Shown piece after piece: positions 53,125-64,000 of a DNA stretch of 64,000 nucleotides. Below the pieces are notes generated by a model that worked only from the letters and a program-made list of their open reading frames with translations, made no database searches and was not told the DNA's origin. Origin of the DNA: Salvelinus alpinus (Eukaryota; Chordata; Actinopteri; Salmoniformes; Salmonidae); the NCBI RefSeq assembly GCF_045679555.1, contig NC_092122.1, positions 13,567,043 through 13,631,042 of the forward strand, written 5' to 3'. The position numbers were made by a program, and so were the translations under genes. Position 1 is the stretch's first letter, and every line of letters begins with the position of its first letter.

Positions 53125-54204
53125 ATGGAGGTGGTTCAGCCCTATGCAGAGAAATATCTTATGAAGCTGACATTCTATGCAGAAGACGATCCTGCCTTCA
53201 ATTTAGGTAAATATTGTTTTTTTATGTAAATTGTGAAATAGCCACCAATTTATTATTTTTTGTCAGAGTTATTTCAAACTATTTCATAGTTCCATTCTTT
53301 GTTTCATGATTGGGCAGATTTCATGAAGGAAACATACTCCTACTCAACATACACAGTGACAGTGCGACTGACCAATACAGCGGAGAAGCCTCTGACACAG
53401 CAGAACCTGCAGTGTGTGGCCCTCAGCATCCCAGACCTCCACTACCGTCTCACAGGCCATCCTTATGCCCCGGGTCTCCTCCACCTTGCCCACCTCCAGA
53501 CAGACCCTCTACCCCTGGACTATAGCCCTCCAGCTAGACCAACCCTGGATCCCAGAAAGCAGACATGGGACAGAGTCTCTCTGGAACATTCCACTATTCC
53601 CCTGACCAATATGTCTCTTCCTGAGGGCCAGTTCCATGGCTCTCAAGGGGATAGCGAGAGCAGCAGTATCACTGACTGGTTCCTCTGTGACGGGTCCTTT
53701 GTGCCAGACTTCTCAGGGAAGGAGTGGACCTCTGTGAACTACGGAGGCCTAGAGTTTATAAGGGCTTTCTCCCCAATCAGACAGACTGACGATGCAGCTG
53801 ATATACTGGGAAGGTGTAATATCACCGATTACACTGCTTACGAGCAGTTTGTCTTCTCTGTCGATGTGGACATCCTCAAGGCAAAAGATCCTTCAGGAAC
53901 AGAGGAATCTAGTCCTGCCTCCAAAATGTTAGAAGAGAATAGTTTACAAAGAGAGAAAGCTAGTCCCGCCTCCAAAAGGGAAGAGGGGAATAGTTTTGTA
54001 AAAGAGGTCACTCGTTTTGACGACAAATGTGAAGAGAGGAATAATTTAGGAATAGAGGACGCTAGTTCCGCCTACAAAGGGAAAGAGGAGAATCGTTTCA
54101 GGAGAAAGGCTGTTGGTTCCCCCTACATAAAAAAAAGAGAGGACAAAGTACCTGGATGTACAGAAGCGAGGACCAAACCGAAGACAGGGAAGAAAGATAA
54201 CTAA
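53125..54204 (+). CDS. unrecognised two-exon gene, 322 residues
   Basis: Exon 1 is 53125-53206 (MEVVQPYAEKYLMKLTFYAE, then DDPAFNL) with a GTAAAT donor. Exon 2 is 53318-54204 after TTGGGCAG. Both are phase 1, and the joined Asp codon gives FNLDFMKETY. I do not recognise the family. The N-terminal ~200 residues look like a folded domain: TYTVTVRLTNTAEKPLTQQN, SSITDWFLCDGSFVPDFSG, FVFSVDVDILK. The C-terminal ~100 residues are charged, with imperfect ASPASK/EEN-type repeats, and end in a Lys-rich tail. There is no signal peptide or membrane segment. The upstream X-box and, in human, the testis gene TEX52 near NRIP2 make a ciliary or testis role conceivable, but this is only inference. Confidence 0.8.
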
Positions 54205-54354
54205 ATGATCCTTAAGGCCTTAATATGGCCAGACTATGAAAGTTTAGATGTGATTCAAAGTATTTTATGTAGCTTCACTTGCAGAGATGAAAAGGCAAAG
54301 CCTCCTACTTCCAAAAAGGCACAATCACTGAATGCATGGTTTCAATGTTTTTAC

Positions 54355-54360
54355 AATAAA
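54355..54360 (+). promoter_or_regulatory. poly(A) signal of the unnamed gene
   Basis: AATAAA 150 bp after the stop codon. Cleavage is expected near 54372-54390. Confidence 0.8.
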
Positions 54361-54391
54361 ACAGAATGACACCTACTCCCTGAATATTTTC

Positions 54392-54397
54392 TTTATT
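54392..54397 (-). promoter_or_regulatory. KLHL42: probable KLHL42 poly(A) signal
   Basis: AATAAA on the minus strand, 1.35 kb after the KLHL42 stop. Cleavage would fall near 54362-54382, inside the 3' end of the opposing gene. Confidence 0.55.
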
Positions 54398-55750
54398 CTT
54401 TTAAGTCAACGTCCAAGGCATCTGTCAGAACAAAACCAGAGGTGACAAAACAATATACAGTACATTCATCAAACTCCAACACATTTTAGAAGCCAAACAA
54501 CGTAGTTGTATTATCAGCAGAAAGACTGCGTTCATACAAACCATCTCCACAGAAAAGGTTTGTAATCCCCTTTAATTAAAGCTAGACTCAGCAAAGTTAC
54601 TTTGCCACAAACAGCACCGGAGATATTGAGATGAGCGACAGTCACACACAGTATCTGTGCACGGGTTCGCGTCACGCTGTTCACAGCGTGGTAGCCAGGG
54701 CACCAAAATAGCTGAGAAGTTGAGCCTCACGCTTCTACGCTTCTTAGTTGTGGAAATTGAACCACTATGTTGTTTACTTTTCTGCTTCATATCGCTGAGT
54801 CTACCTTTAAACCAAAACTACATTCTCATTGTCTTTCATCAATTTGTTCTTATCGTACCCTAATGAAAGCTCTTTCCTGATAATTCAACGGGGAAATGGG
54901 GAAAAAAAGACAGTTTTGGTTGGTCACTTACAATTCAACTCTTGTTCATCTGTACAAAATCACCCCAGGTGTGGGAGAAGGCACGTTCCTTATCCATTTC
55001 ATTGAACTGTACTGCTGCTGAGCTTAGCATTTGTTTTCTAAACAATGTTCATAAGTTAAATCAGTCAATGAATTACTCAATTTCATCCATTCATGATTCT
55101 ACCATTTTTCTTCTCACACAAGAGTTTAAACATTTGTTTACTTATTAATTGTGGTCCGGCATCAGCTTAGCATTTTATTTCAGTTCTTCAATCGCCCATT
55201 GCGAAACCGGCAGTGTAAAACCAAAGCCACTTCTTGGCTACAAACTTTCTTCAATATCCAATATGACATGTATTAAATCTATTAGTAATTTGCATTAGCG
55301 TTTAAGGTTTGTAGTGAACAATAAGATGAAGATTTTTGCAAATCAATATATTTTTTTATGTGCAGTGTAAACAATAGGGAATGTTCTATATGATTCAAGT
55401 CTACTTCTAATCAAAGAATCCAAAAATGGATCTCAATAATAGCCCAATGCTGCTATGCAAACTTAGACATTGACCTGCAACGCATGACTGTTGCTTTGCC
55501 TGTGCTTGTAGCTACTTTAAGGTTTAAATAATGTAACAAGCGGTGTCTTTCTATATTTTGCCCCACCAACAGGGATGTGGCCACACTTTGTCCTACTGCA
55601 GCCATCTACAGCTCTACCATTACCACTTCTCTTCATGGGAGCTATGTAGCCGCAGCACGCACAAACAAGCCTCTTGTGGCATATGATGTAGTCTCTGGAC
55701 TGTACGACCACTGGCATCAACTAAACATCCTTACATTCCATCCGCAACGC
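54398..55750 (-). other. KLHL42: KLHL42 3' UTR (inferred)
   Basis: AT-rich sequence without introns or repeats between the KLHL42 stop codon and the minus-strand AATAAA. The length is typical for a vertebrate 3' UTR. Confidence 0.5.
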
Positions 55751-56202
55751 TCATAGAACGTTGGGCAGATAGAGGGAGCAGAGTAGCATATTCTGGCCCA
55801 GCGCGGGGAAGCGTCTGAAGGCCTCCCAGGCGTCTGAAAAGATGTTGTACTTGAGGAATACGCGGTGCTCCAGGCTGGTGGGCAGGCTGACGTCGCGCGA
55901 CATAATATAGACGCCGTCGTTGTGCAGCGTGCACGTGAGGTTCAGGCCCGACTTGGAGGTGTTGTCCTTCAGGTGGAGCCACTCCCCGGTGGTCACGTTG
56001 TAAGACTGCACCGTCAGCATGTCCTCCGTCTGGCTGGCCCGTCGCCCCGGACCCGGCTCCAGCTCGTGGGTGTACCCCCCCACCAGGTAGATGGTATCTT
56101 CCACCGAGAGCATCTGCTGCTTACGCACGTGGGCCGAGCAGGAGCGGAACACTGTCCAACTGTCAGAGGTGGGGCAGTAGCGGAGTACGCTGGTATTCCT
56201 GT
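55751..56202 (-). CDS. KLHL42: KLHL42 exon 3 and stop
   Basis: Acceptor ending TAG at 56203-56205. It encodes DRNTSVLRYCPTSDSWTVF, then VRKQQMLSVEDTIYLVGGY and TSKSGLNLTC, and the ending EAFRRFPALGQNMLLCSLYL followed by PNVL and the stop at 55753-55751. The last kelch blades are complete. Confidence 0.95.
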
Positions 56203-57497
56203 CTAGTAGATACAGAGAGAAAAAAAAACAGCATTTGTTAAAATAATTTAAGAACCAGTTGATATTTTGTCAAATGAACAAGCACTATTTGTGTAGCCTA
56301 CAGTTCTTTATGTCTACTGTGTGTATACATTGGGCATTTTAGAAAATGTTCTCACTTCTGCTGGGAATGAAAATCACCCCCACTAACCTCTGGCAGTATA
56401 TCCTCCCATGACGTAGATCATGCCCTGGCACTCGCAGGCAGAGAACTCTGCCAGGGGGTCGGGTAGTGACGACACACAGGTCCACCAGTCCTGCTCAGGG
56501 CTGTAGCACTCCACAGTGCCCTGACACTGGCCTCCCACTGCATACAGCTTCCCTCGTACCGCCAGCAGCTTGAAGTTGGACCTGACCGGAGGAGAGACGG
56601 ATATACAACAACATTACAGGATGGAGACATACTGTAGCCTATGTAGTTTGCTGGCTCAGCATCAAAACAGATTGAAGATCAAGACTGGGACAGACTGCAT
56701 AGAGATCTATTCACATAGCTGACCTGTACTGACCTCTTCTGGTTCAGGGGGGCTACCTGGTTCCATTCATTTCTACAGGGGTTGTAGCAGTGTGCCGCTG
56801 AGATCTCCTGGCTGGTCATTCTGTACCCACCGACAATGAACAGGTAGTTGTCCAACATGGCTGAGCCGTAGCCTCTCACATTGACCATGTCAGAGGGCAG
56901 GTTGTTAGCGAGCGGCTTCCAGCGCTGCTCCACTTCCCCATATCTCAGCATTGACCAGGGCTCGTCCTGGTCTGGTAGGTCCAGAGCCAGACAGGTGAAG
57001 AGTCCGATAGCCACCAGAGTGGCCGTGCCTTTCATACGCATCTCTCTAACCTGGTTGCGCAGGGCAGCTGGTAAGTCGCTGAACTCTGGTCTCCGCAGCA
57101 TCGGGTGGTAGTGACAGCTCATATATCTGAGACAAGCGTTGCGTAGATCATGAGTTCCATATACCTCAGATAGGCTGTATAGTTCCACACAATTCTCTTG
57201 TCGAATTTCAGACGAAAGGAGTTTTAGGATAGAGGTGACTTGCAAAAAAGATGCAGTCTCAATCAGGTCTTCCAGGGTCTCGTTGACTACTTTCACTTTG
57301 GAGGTGTTGATAAACTCCAGGACCAGCTCGAGCCCTGGCACACTCAGCCCCTGCAGTTGCACTGAATCCTCTCTGGACTCGCGCATCCCAGAGCTGTACA
57401 GTGCACGGAAGTAGTCACTTTTTTCTATCAACTTGCCTTTGTTGACGTTGTACGTTTTGTCATCCATGACAATTACGATTATTTGTTCGGATGACAT
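55751..57497 (-). CDS. KLHL42: KLHL42, three exons (whole span)
   Basis: KLHL42 (KLHDC5) is a BTB-kelch substrate adaptor of the CUL3 ubiquitin ligase. In human it targets the microtubule-severing katanin subunit p60 during mitosis. Joining 57497-56734, 56581-56388 and 56202-55751 gives 469 residues against about 505 in human (recalled); the shorter length comes from loss of an acidic insertion in the BTB-BACK region. The start ATG is at 57497-57495 (MSSEQIIVIVMDDKTYNVNK). BTB is about 6-95, BACK-like about 100-180, kelch repeats about 205-465. The kelch part has NYLFIVGGYRMTSQEISAAH, KLYAVGGQ, MIYVMGGYTAR and TIYLVGGYTHE. All junctions are GT-AG with phases 2 and 1. The gene is compact and transposon-free. 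Confidence 0.95.
56388..56581 (-). CDS. KLHL42: KLHL42 exon 2
   Basis: Acceptor CTCCGGTCAG and donor GTTAGT. It encodes SNFKLLAVRGKLYAVGGQ through FSACECQGMIYVMGGYTAR, two kelch repeats, 64 full codons plus split codons at both ends. Confidence 0.93.
56734..57497 (-). CDS. KLHL42: KLHL42 exon 1
   Basis: Residues 1-254 plus two bases, donor GTCAGT. It holds the BTB domain (SDYFRALYSSGMRES, LEDLIETASFLQVTSILKLL), the BACK-like part (CVELYSLSEVYGTHDLRNAC) and the first kelch repeat (VNVRGYGSAMLDNYLFIVGG). Confidence 0.95.
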
Positions 57498-58222
57498 GTT
57501 TAGTGGTTGGGTTAGCTTGATAATGTTGTCAAGTGATCTGTTTTGTTGACTGTCCTCTTCCGGCCTCGATCTGTTAATGACTGCCTGTCAGTTTACATTT
57601 CTCAGGCGCAGGGGTGGTCTGCAACTCTATTCGCACCGCAGTCACCAGGCCTATATATGGTCATGTTCAGCCCATACGTCTGGATGATGCCTGGATCATT
57701 TCAACTCAGTTATGAGTGTGCTAGCTAGCTAGCAAGAGGCTAAGAGTGACTTGGAAATCTAGCTAGCCTCTTTATCTTTCAAAAACAGCGGGTATTATCT
57801 CGACGTACATCCAAAGAAGATGTTTTGCTGGACCATGTGGTAATTTTTAAGATTTATATACTGGATAACACACTTTCTTTGCATTGTCGAGATAATCTGC
57901 AGAAAGCTGCAGTTGGTTTTTGAGGAGAAATTGGCCAGCATATTTCCTGTTTTGATCCTGTGGGTTGCGTCACTTGCTTGCTCAACCGGAAACCACTGCT
58001 TTCTTCTTCGTGTAAAGACAATGCCATGCAGATGGTACAAGATGTGTTGCTGCCACCAGCTGGCTTGGGGTATACTCTACCTGCACTCGACAGGTGCAAG
58101 CCTCCCGTAGTGTATGTTCCAATATTTTGCTTCACCAACTTTTCAGGGAACCAGGTACATTAAAACCAACAGTTTCCAACTATCAACAACATAAACTTGC
58201 AATGAAGTAAGACAGTGTATAG
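57498..58222 (-). promoter_or_regulatory. KLHL42: KLHL42 upstream region
   Basis: Expected promoter and 5' UTR of KLHL42. Mildly CpG-containing near the ATG; no TATA box at a fitting distance. No gene found on the other strand. Confidence 0.4.
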
Positions 58223-58420
58223 GGCGGCAGGTAGCTAGTGGTTAGAGCGTTGGACTAGTAACCGGAAGGTTGCAAGATCGAATCCCCGAGCTGACAAGTA
58301 CAAAATCTGTTGTTCTGCCCCTAAACAAGGCAGTTAACCCACTGTTCCTAAGCCGTCATTGTAAATTCGAATTTGTTCTTAACTGACTTGCCTAGTTAAA
58401 TAAAGATTAAATAAATAAAA
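58223..58420 (+). mobile_element. HpaI-type tRNA-derived SINE
   Basis: Head GGCGGCAGGTAGCTAGTGGT, B-box-like AGATCGAATCC, body CCCTAAACAAGGCAGTTAAC, tail CTTGCCTAGTTAAATAAAG followed by AAATAAATAAAAT. Confidence 0.93.
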
Positions 58421-60148
<1,728 letters not shown>

Positions 60149-60239
60149 ACCGAGGGAAAGTTGGTTTTATATTCACATATTCAGACTTTCATCAGACATT
60201 CAACAGATAATCAACAGACAATCAACAGACATTAGTCAA

Positions 60240-60710
60240 AATCCATTTAAAATTGTAAAAATCAATAACTAATTCATTGATTGTCACAGAAACATAAAAA
60301 TATATATGGTTTATTCTATAAATGCCTAGCATACTTTTACAATATTTGTTTTGAATAAAAATTCCAGTTTTGATTTGATGGAAATAGATAAAATCTTTCA
60401 AATGCAATTTAATGCGGTATAAATCAATAACTAATTCACCGTTTGTCACAGACACATCAAACTTGATATGATTAATTCTATAAATGTCTAGCATACTTTT
60501 ACAACCTTTGTTTTGAGTAAAAATTCCAGTTTTGACTTGTTGGAAATACATAAAATCTATCAAATGCCATTTAAAACTGTATTAATCAATAACTAATTCA
60601 CTGTTTGTCACAGAAACATCAAACTAGATATGATTTATTCTATAAATATCTAGCATACTTTTACAACTTTTGTTTTGAGTAAAAATTCCAGTTTTGATTT
60701 TATAGAGGGC
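60240..60710 (-). repeat. ~162-bp tandem repeat, left arm (3 units)
   Basis: Each unit contains AAATCAATAACTAATTCA, TTTATTCTATAAAT and CTAGCATACTTTTACAA. The last two motifs recur near 60310, 60471 and 60632. The array stops inside a unit near 60705 where foreign sequence begins. Confidence 0.9.
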
Positions 60711-60735
60711 ATGTAGCCTGTCTAGAGGGCGTGTG

Positions 60736-61102
60736 TGTCACGCCCTGACCATAGAGAGCCATTGATTCTCTATGGTGAAGTGGGTCAGGGCGTGACTGGG
60801 GGTGATCTAGTTTATTTATTTCTATGTGGTGTTCTAGTTTATTTTCTATGTTGGTGATTTGTATGATTCCCAATTAGAGGCGGCTGGTAATCGTTGTCTC
60901 TAATTGGGGATCATATTTAAGTAGCTGTTTTTCCCACCTGTGTTTGTGGGATATTATTTTGTGTTTTGTGTTGGTGCTTGTGCACCACTTAGTCACGTTT
61001 TGTTGTTTCTTTATTTGTTTTGTTCTAAGTTTTCACTTTAATAAATAATGTGGAACTCAACATCCGCTGAGCCTTGGTCCATTGCTATACACGACTGTGA
61101 CA
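60736..61102 (+). mobile_element. solo LTR (TG...CA, 5-bp TSD)
   Basis: 367 bp from TGTCACGCCCTGACC to ACTGTGACA, with 5-bp duplication GTGTG (60731-60735 and 61103-61107). AATAAATAATG near 61044 is a likely poly(A) signal. A hairpin (60863-60879 with 60898-60914, 18-base loop) corresponds to the one in the LTR at 35565-35923, so both belong to one family. Confidence 0.85.
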
Positions 61103-61139
61103 GTGTGGTAAAAGTTCTAACGAGTCTGTTATACCCTAT

Positions 61140-62047
61140 TAGAAGGTGCCTGGCATAAAATTCTGCATCTTCAGTCATATTAAATTAGCATCCTTCACTC
61201 ATGCTGCCAAACATACCCTCGTAAAACTGATTATCCTACCGATCCTTGACTTTGGGAATGTCATTTACAAAATAGCCTCCAACACTCTACTCAACAAATT
61301 GGATGCAGTGCCATCCGTTTTGTCACCAAAGCCCCATATACTACCCACCACTGGTTGGCTGGCCCTCGCTTCATATTCGTCTCCAAACCCACTGGCTCCA
61401 GGTCATCTATAAGTCTTTGCTAGGTAAAGCCCCGCCTTATCTCAGCTCACTGGTCACCATAGCAACACCCACCCATAGCATGCGCTCCAGCAAGTATATT
61501 TCACTGGTCACCCCCAAAGCCAATTCCTCTTTTGGCCGCCTTTCCTTCCAGTTCTCTGCTGCCAATGACTGGAACAAATTGCAAAAATCACTGAAGCTGG
61601 AGACTCATATCTCCCTCACTAACTTTAAGCACCAGCTGTCAGAGCAGCTCACAGATCACTGCACCTGTACATAGTCCATCTGTAAATAGCTAATCCAACT
61701 ACCTCTTTCCCAAACTGTCTTATTTTTTTTTGCTCCTTTGCACCCCAGTATCTCTACTTGCACATTCATCTTCTGCACATCTATCACTCCAGTCTCTATC
61801 ACTCCAGTGTTTAATTGCTAAATTGTAATTATTTTGCCACTATGACCTATTTATTGCCTTACCTCCTTTATCTTACCTAATTTGCACACACTGTATATAG
61901 ACTTTTTTCTATTGTGTTATTGACTGTTTGTTTTGTTTATTCCTTGTGTAACTCTGTGTTGTTGTTTGTGTCACACTGCTTTGCTTTATCTTGGCCAGGT
62001 CGCAGAACTTGTTCTCAACTAGCCTACCTTGTTAAATAAAGGTGAAA
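61140..62047 (+). mobile_element. LINE 3' fragment in the fold-back element
   Basis: Encodes the C-terminal end of a fish LINE: ASFTHAAKHTLVKLIILPIL and NTLLNKLDAV. After a frame change come YKSLLGKAPPYLSSLV, SSFGRLSFQFSAANDWNKLQ and a stop near 61674. A 3' UTR follows, ending CTTGTTAAATAAAGGTGAAAT. The RT catalytic part is absent (5' truncation). Confidence 0.88.
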
Positions 62048-62055
62048 TATATTAT

Positions 62056-63290
62056 TTTTTTTTTAAACAAAGGTTGTAAAAGTATGCTAGACATATATAG
62101 AATAAATCATACCGAGTTAGATTTTTCTGTCATAATCAGTGAAAACGTTATTGATATATATTGGTTTAAATGGCATTTTATAGATGTTATATATTTCTAT
62201 CAAATCAGAACTGGAATGTTTACTCAAAATTAAAGGTTGTAAAAGTATGCTAGACATTTATAGAATAAATCATACCTAGCTTGATGTCTCTGTGACAAAC
62301 GTGATTTAGTTAATGATTTATACCGCATTCAATTACATTTTATAGATGTTATGTATCTATCAAATCAGAACTGGAAATGTTTACTCAAAATAAAAGGTTG
62401 TAAAAGTATGCTAGACATTTATAGAATAAATCATACCTAGCTTGATGATTCTGTGACAAACGGAGAACTAGTTATTGATTTATACCACTTTAAATAGCAT
62501 TTTATAGATTTGATGTATGTCTATGAAATTAAAATCGGAATTTGTATTCAAAACAAAGGTTGTAAAAGTATGCTAGACATTTATAGAATAAATCATACCC
62601 AGGTTGAGGTTTCTGTGACAAACGTGAATTAGTTATTGATTTATACCACTTTAAATTGCATTTTATAGATTAGATTTTTTTTCTATCAAATCAAAACTGT
62701 AATTCTTCCTAAAAAAAAGATTGGAAAAGTATACTAGACATTTATAGAATAAATCATACCTAGTTCGATTTTTCTGTCATAAATCAGTGAAAACGTTATT
62801 GATTTGTACCGCTTTAAAAGGCATTTTATAGATGTTATGTATTTCTATCAAATCAGAACTGGAATGTTTACTCAAAGCAAAGGTTGTAAAAGTATACTAG
62901 ACATTTATAGAATAAATCATACCTAGTCTGAAGATTCTGTCATAATCAGTGAAAACGTTATGGATTTATATATTGGTTTAAAAGGCATTTTATAGATGTT
63001 ATGTATCTATCAAATCAGAACTGGAATGTTTACTCAAAGCAAAGGTTGTAAAATTATACTAGACATTTATAGAATAAATCATACCTAGTTTGATGATTTT
63101 GTGGCAAACGGTGAATTAGTTATTGATTTATACCGCTTTAAATTGCATGTTGTAGATTTGATGTATTTCTATAAAATCAAAACTGAAATATGTATTCAAA
63201 ACAAAGGTTGTAAAAGCATGCTGGACATTTATAGAATAAATCACATCTAGTTGGATGATTATTTGACAAACGGTTAATTAGTTATTGATT
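62056..63290 (+). repeat. ~162-bp tandem repeat, right arm (8 units)
   Basis: Units carry AAAGGTTGTAAAAGTATGCT, AGACATTTATAGAATAAATC and TTGATTTATACC. Repeats of the first motif start near 62072, 62233, 62394, 62557, 62720, 62882, 63043 and 63206, a period of 160-163 bp. Units differ from each other at roughly 10-20% of positions by eye. Confidence 0.93.
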
Positions 63291-63399
63291 TTTAAATTTG
63301 TAAATGGATTTTGGTGAATGTCTGTTGATTGTCTGATGAATGGCTGTTGAATGTCCGAATGTGTGAATATAAAACCAACTTCACCTCGGTATCAATTAG

Positions 63400-63615
63400 C
63401 TGTCTTTTAAGATAACGCAAAGCCCGTGCTTTAGCAGAGTGACGTCGGCCGCGTGCCTCTGACAGGATGGATCTTGAGCGCAGCGTAGCGGAGTGGGTGG
63501 AGAGAACCGCGCGCATGCATAACGACGGGGCACCATAACCAAAATCACGCACTGTCATTCATGCGTTTGGTCTTCAACCGAAGCCTTTGACGGACTGTCT
63601 TAAAACAAAACGAGG
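63400..63615 (+). promoter_or_regulatory. CpG-rich sequence before the last exon
   Basis: CpG is frequent from about 63440 to 63760 (for example ACGTCGGCCGCGTGCC and ACCGCGCGCATGC), unlike the AT-rich element before it. It is a plausible promoter/CpG island for the exon at 63616. No TATA box seen. Confidence 0.45.
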
Positions 63616-63720
63616 ATGAGGGAAGAGTCACGCGGGTTCTGTTTTCTTAATTGTTTTTTATTCATCATCAGTGTCCGGCAATGGGTGTCCGCGAGCAGAA
63701 ACCTGCGCCCGTGCAATGAG
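63616..63720 (+). CDS. probable first coding exon, secreted protein (partial)
   Basis: An ATG at 63616 opens a 35-codon frame (MREESRGFCFLNCFLFIISV, then RQWVSASRNLRPCNE) that stops exactly at a strong donor GAG|GTAAGA. The N-terminus has a short charged start, a hydrophobic core (CFLNCFLFIISV) and small residues near VSA, as in a signal peptide. The rest of the gene lies beyond 64000. I do not recognise the protein. KLHL42 is next to MANSC4 in human, but these 35 residues do not let me assign that name. Confidence 0.5.
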
Positions 63721-64000
63721 GTAAGAGTGCGCAGCTCGACACGAGCGGCAGTGGCTGTCACACTGTTATTTATAACGCTGTTTTAAACTACATTAAATAA
63801 GCAAGCCATGACATTGTCACCAAGTGCGCTGAACGCATAATGTGTAATCATCTTGTACTAGGCTATGTCCCAACCATATTTATCATGTTTATGTTCCGAA
63901 CGTTATCAAATGGGTCAAGAATTAACATTAAACAGAGGATTATAGGCTACAACCTTCTGCCAATCATTGTTATAAAATACCTATTGGCGTGGAATGGAGT
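63721..64000 (+). other. start of an intron (inferred)
   Basis: Sequence after the GTAAGA donor; no coding signal to the window end. Confidence 0.4.

Larger units (their letters stand above)
60149..63391. mobile_element. fold-back DNA element with tandem-repeat arms, 8-bp TSD
   Basis: A 3243-bp element flanked by the perfect 8-bp duplication TCAATTAG (60141-60148 and 63392-63399). Its tips are inverted: ACCGAGGGAAAGTTGGTTTT on the left and, as reverse complement of the right end, TACCGAGGTGAAGTTGGTTT. Both continue into TATATTCACA, then CAACAGAC-type short repeats, then arrays of a ~162-bp AT-rich unit. The left arm has three units and the right arm eight, in opposite orientation. A solo LTR and a LINE fragment occupy the centre. 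No transposase is encoded. An 8-bp duplication suits a hAT-like mobiliser, while tandem-repeat arms recall fold-back elements. Confidence 0.8.

Noticed and set aside
61303-61674. Host gene reading WLQVIYKSLLGKAPPYLSSL
   Set aside because: It is the C-terminal end of a common fish LINE, followed by a LINE 3' tail.

Overview
The window is vertebrate nuclear DNA, almost certainly from a salmonid fish. Genes are split by GT-AG introns of 0.2 to 15.5 kb. The space between exons is filled with elements typical of salmonids: several Tc1-like transposons flanked by TA (one of the Tss type that Sleeping Beauty was built from), HpaI-type tRNA-derived SINEs, L2/Rex-like LINE fragments, solo LTRs and long GT microsatellites. 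Repeats were recognised from memory; no database search was run.

Layout. (1) 1-3.9 kb, + strand: the last two coding exons of ITFG2 (503-676 and 3727-3806) and its poly(A) signal. (2) 3.9-21.6 kb: an intergenic transposon graveyard. It holds a near-intact Tc1-like element (4073-5644), a MITE inside one copy of a local duplication (6223-6606), a Tss/Sleeping Beauty-type element (7119-8784), a LINE lacking its RT core (10337-11349), a polyA SINE with a 16-bp target duplication (13803-14299), a 42-bp minisatellite (15.1-15.6 kb) and a nested MITE/LINE pair (16.7-18.1 kb). (3) 21.6-50.5 kb, - strand: the complete NRIP2 coding region, six exons encoding 284 residues. Its introns carry a YqaJ/SWIM transposon-gene relic, two further Tc1-like relics, a LINE with endonuclease and RT domains, a solo LTR, SINEs and many microsatellites. 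(4) 50.5-53.0 kb: the NRIP2 upstream region with a CT-rich block. (5) 53.1-54.4 kb, + strand: a two-exon gene of 322 residues that I do not recognise, preceded by an RFX-like X-box and a TATA box. (6) 54.4-57.5 kb, - strand: complete KLHL42, three exons, 469 residues, tail to tail with the previous gene. (7) 57.5-64 kb: SINE, long GT tract, and a 3.2-kb fold-back element (60149-63391) whose inverted arms are arrays of a ~162-bp repeat. It carries an internal solo LTR and LINE fragment and has an 8-bp target duplication. (8) 63616-63720: a probable first coding exon of a secreted protein, running off the window.

ITFG2 (lysosomal KICSTOR subunit) and NRIP2 (nuclear-receptor-interacting, retropepsin-like) lie side by side and convergent, as in human 12p13. 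KLHL42 is a CUL3 adaptor. These genes do not form one pathway; the grouping is synteny. The most notable observations are the fold-back element, a pair of related solo LTRs sharing a hairpin with compensatory changes, and the Asp-to-Asn change in the catalytic DTG motif of NRIP2.
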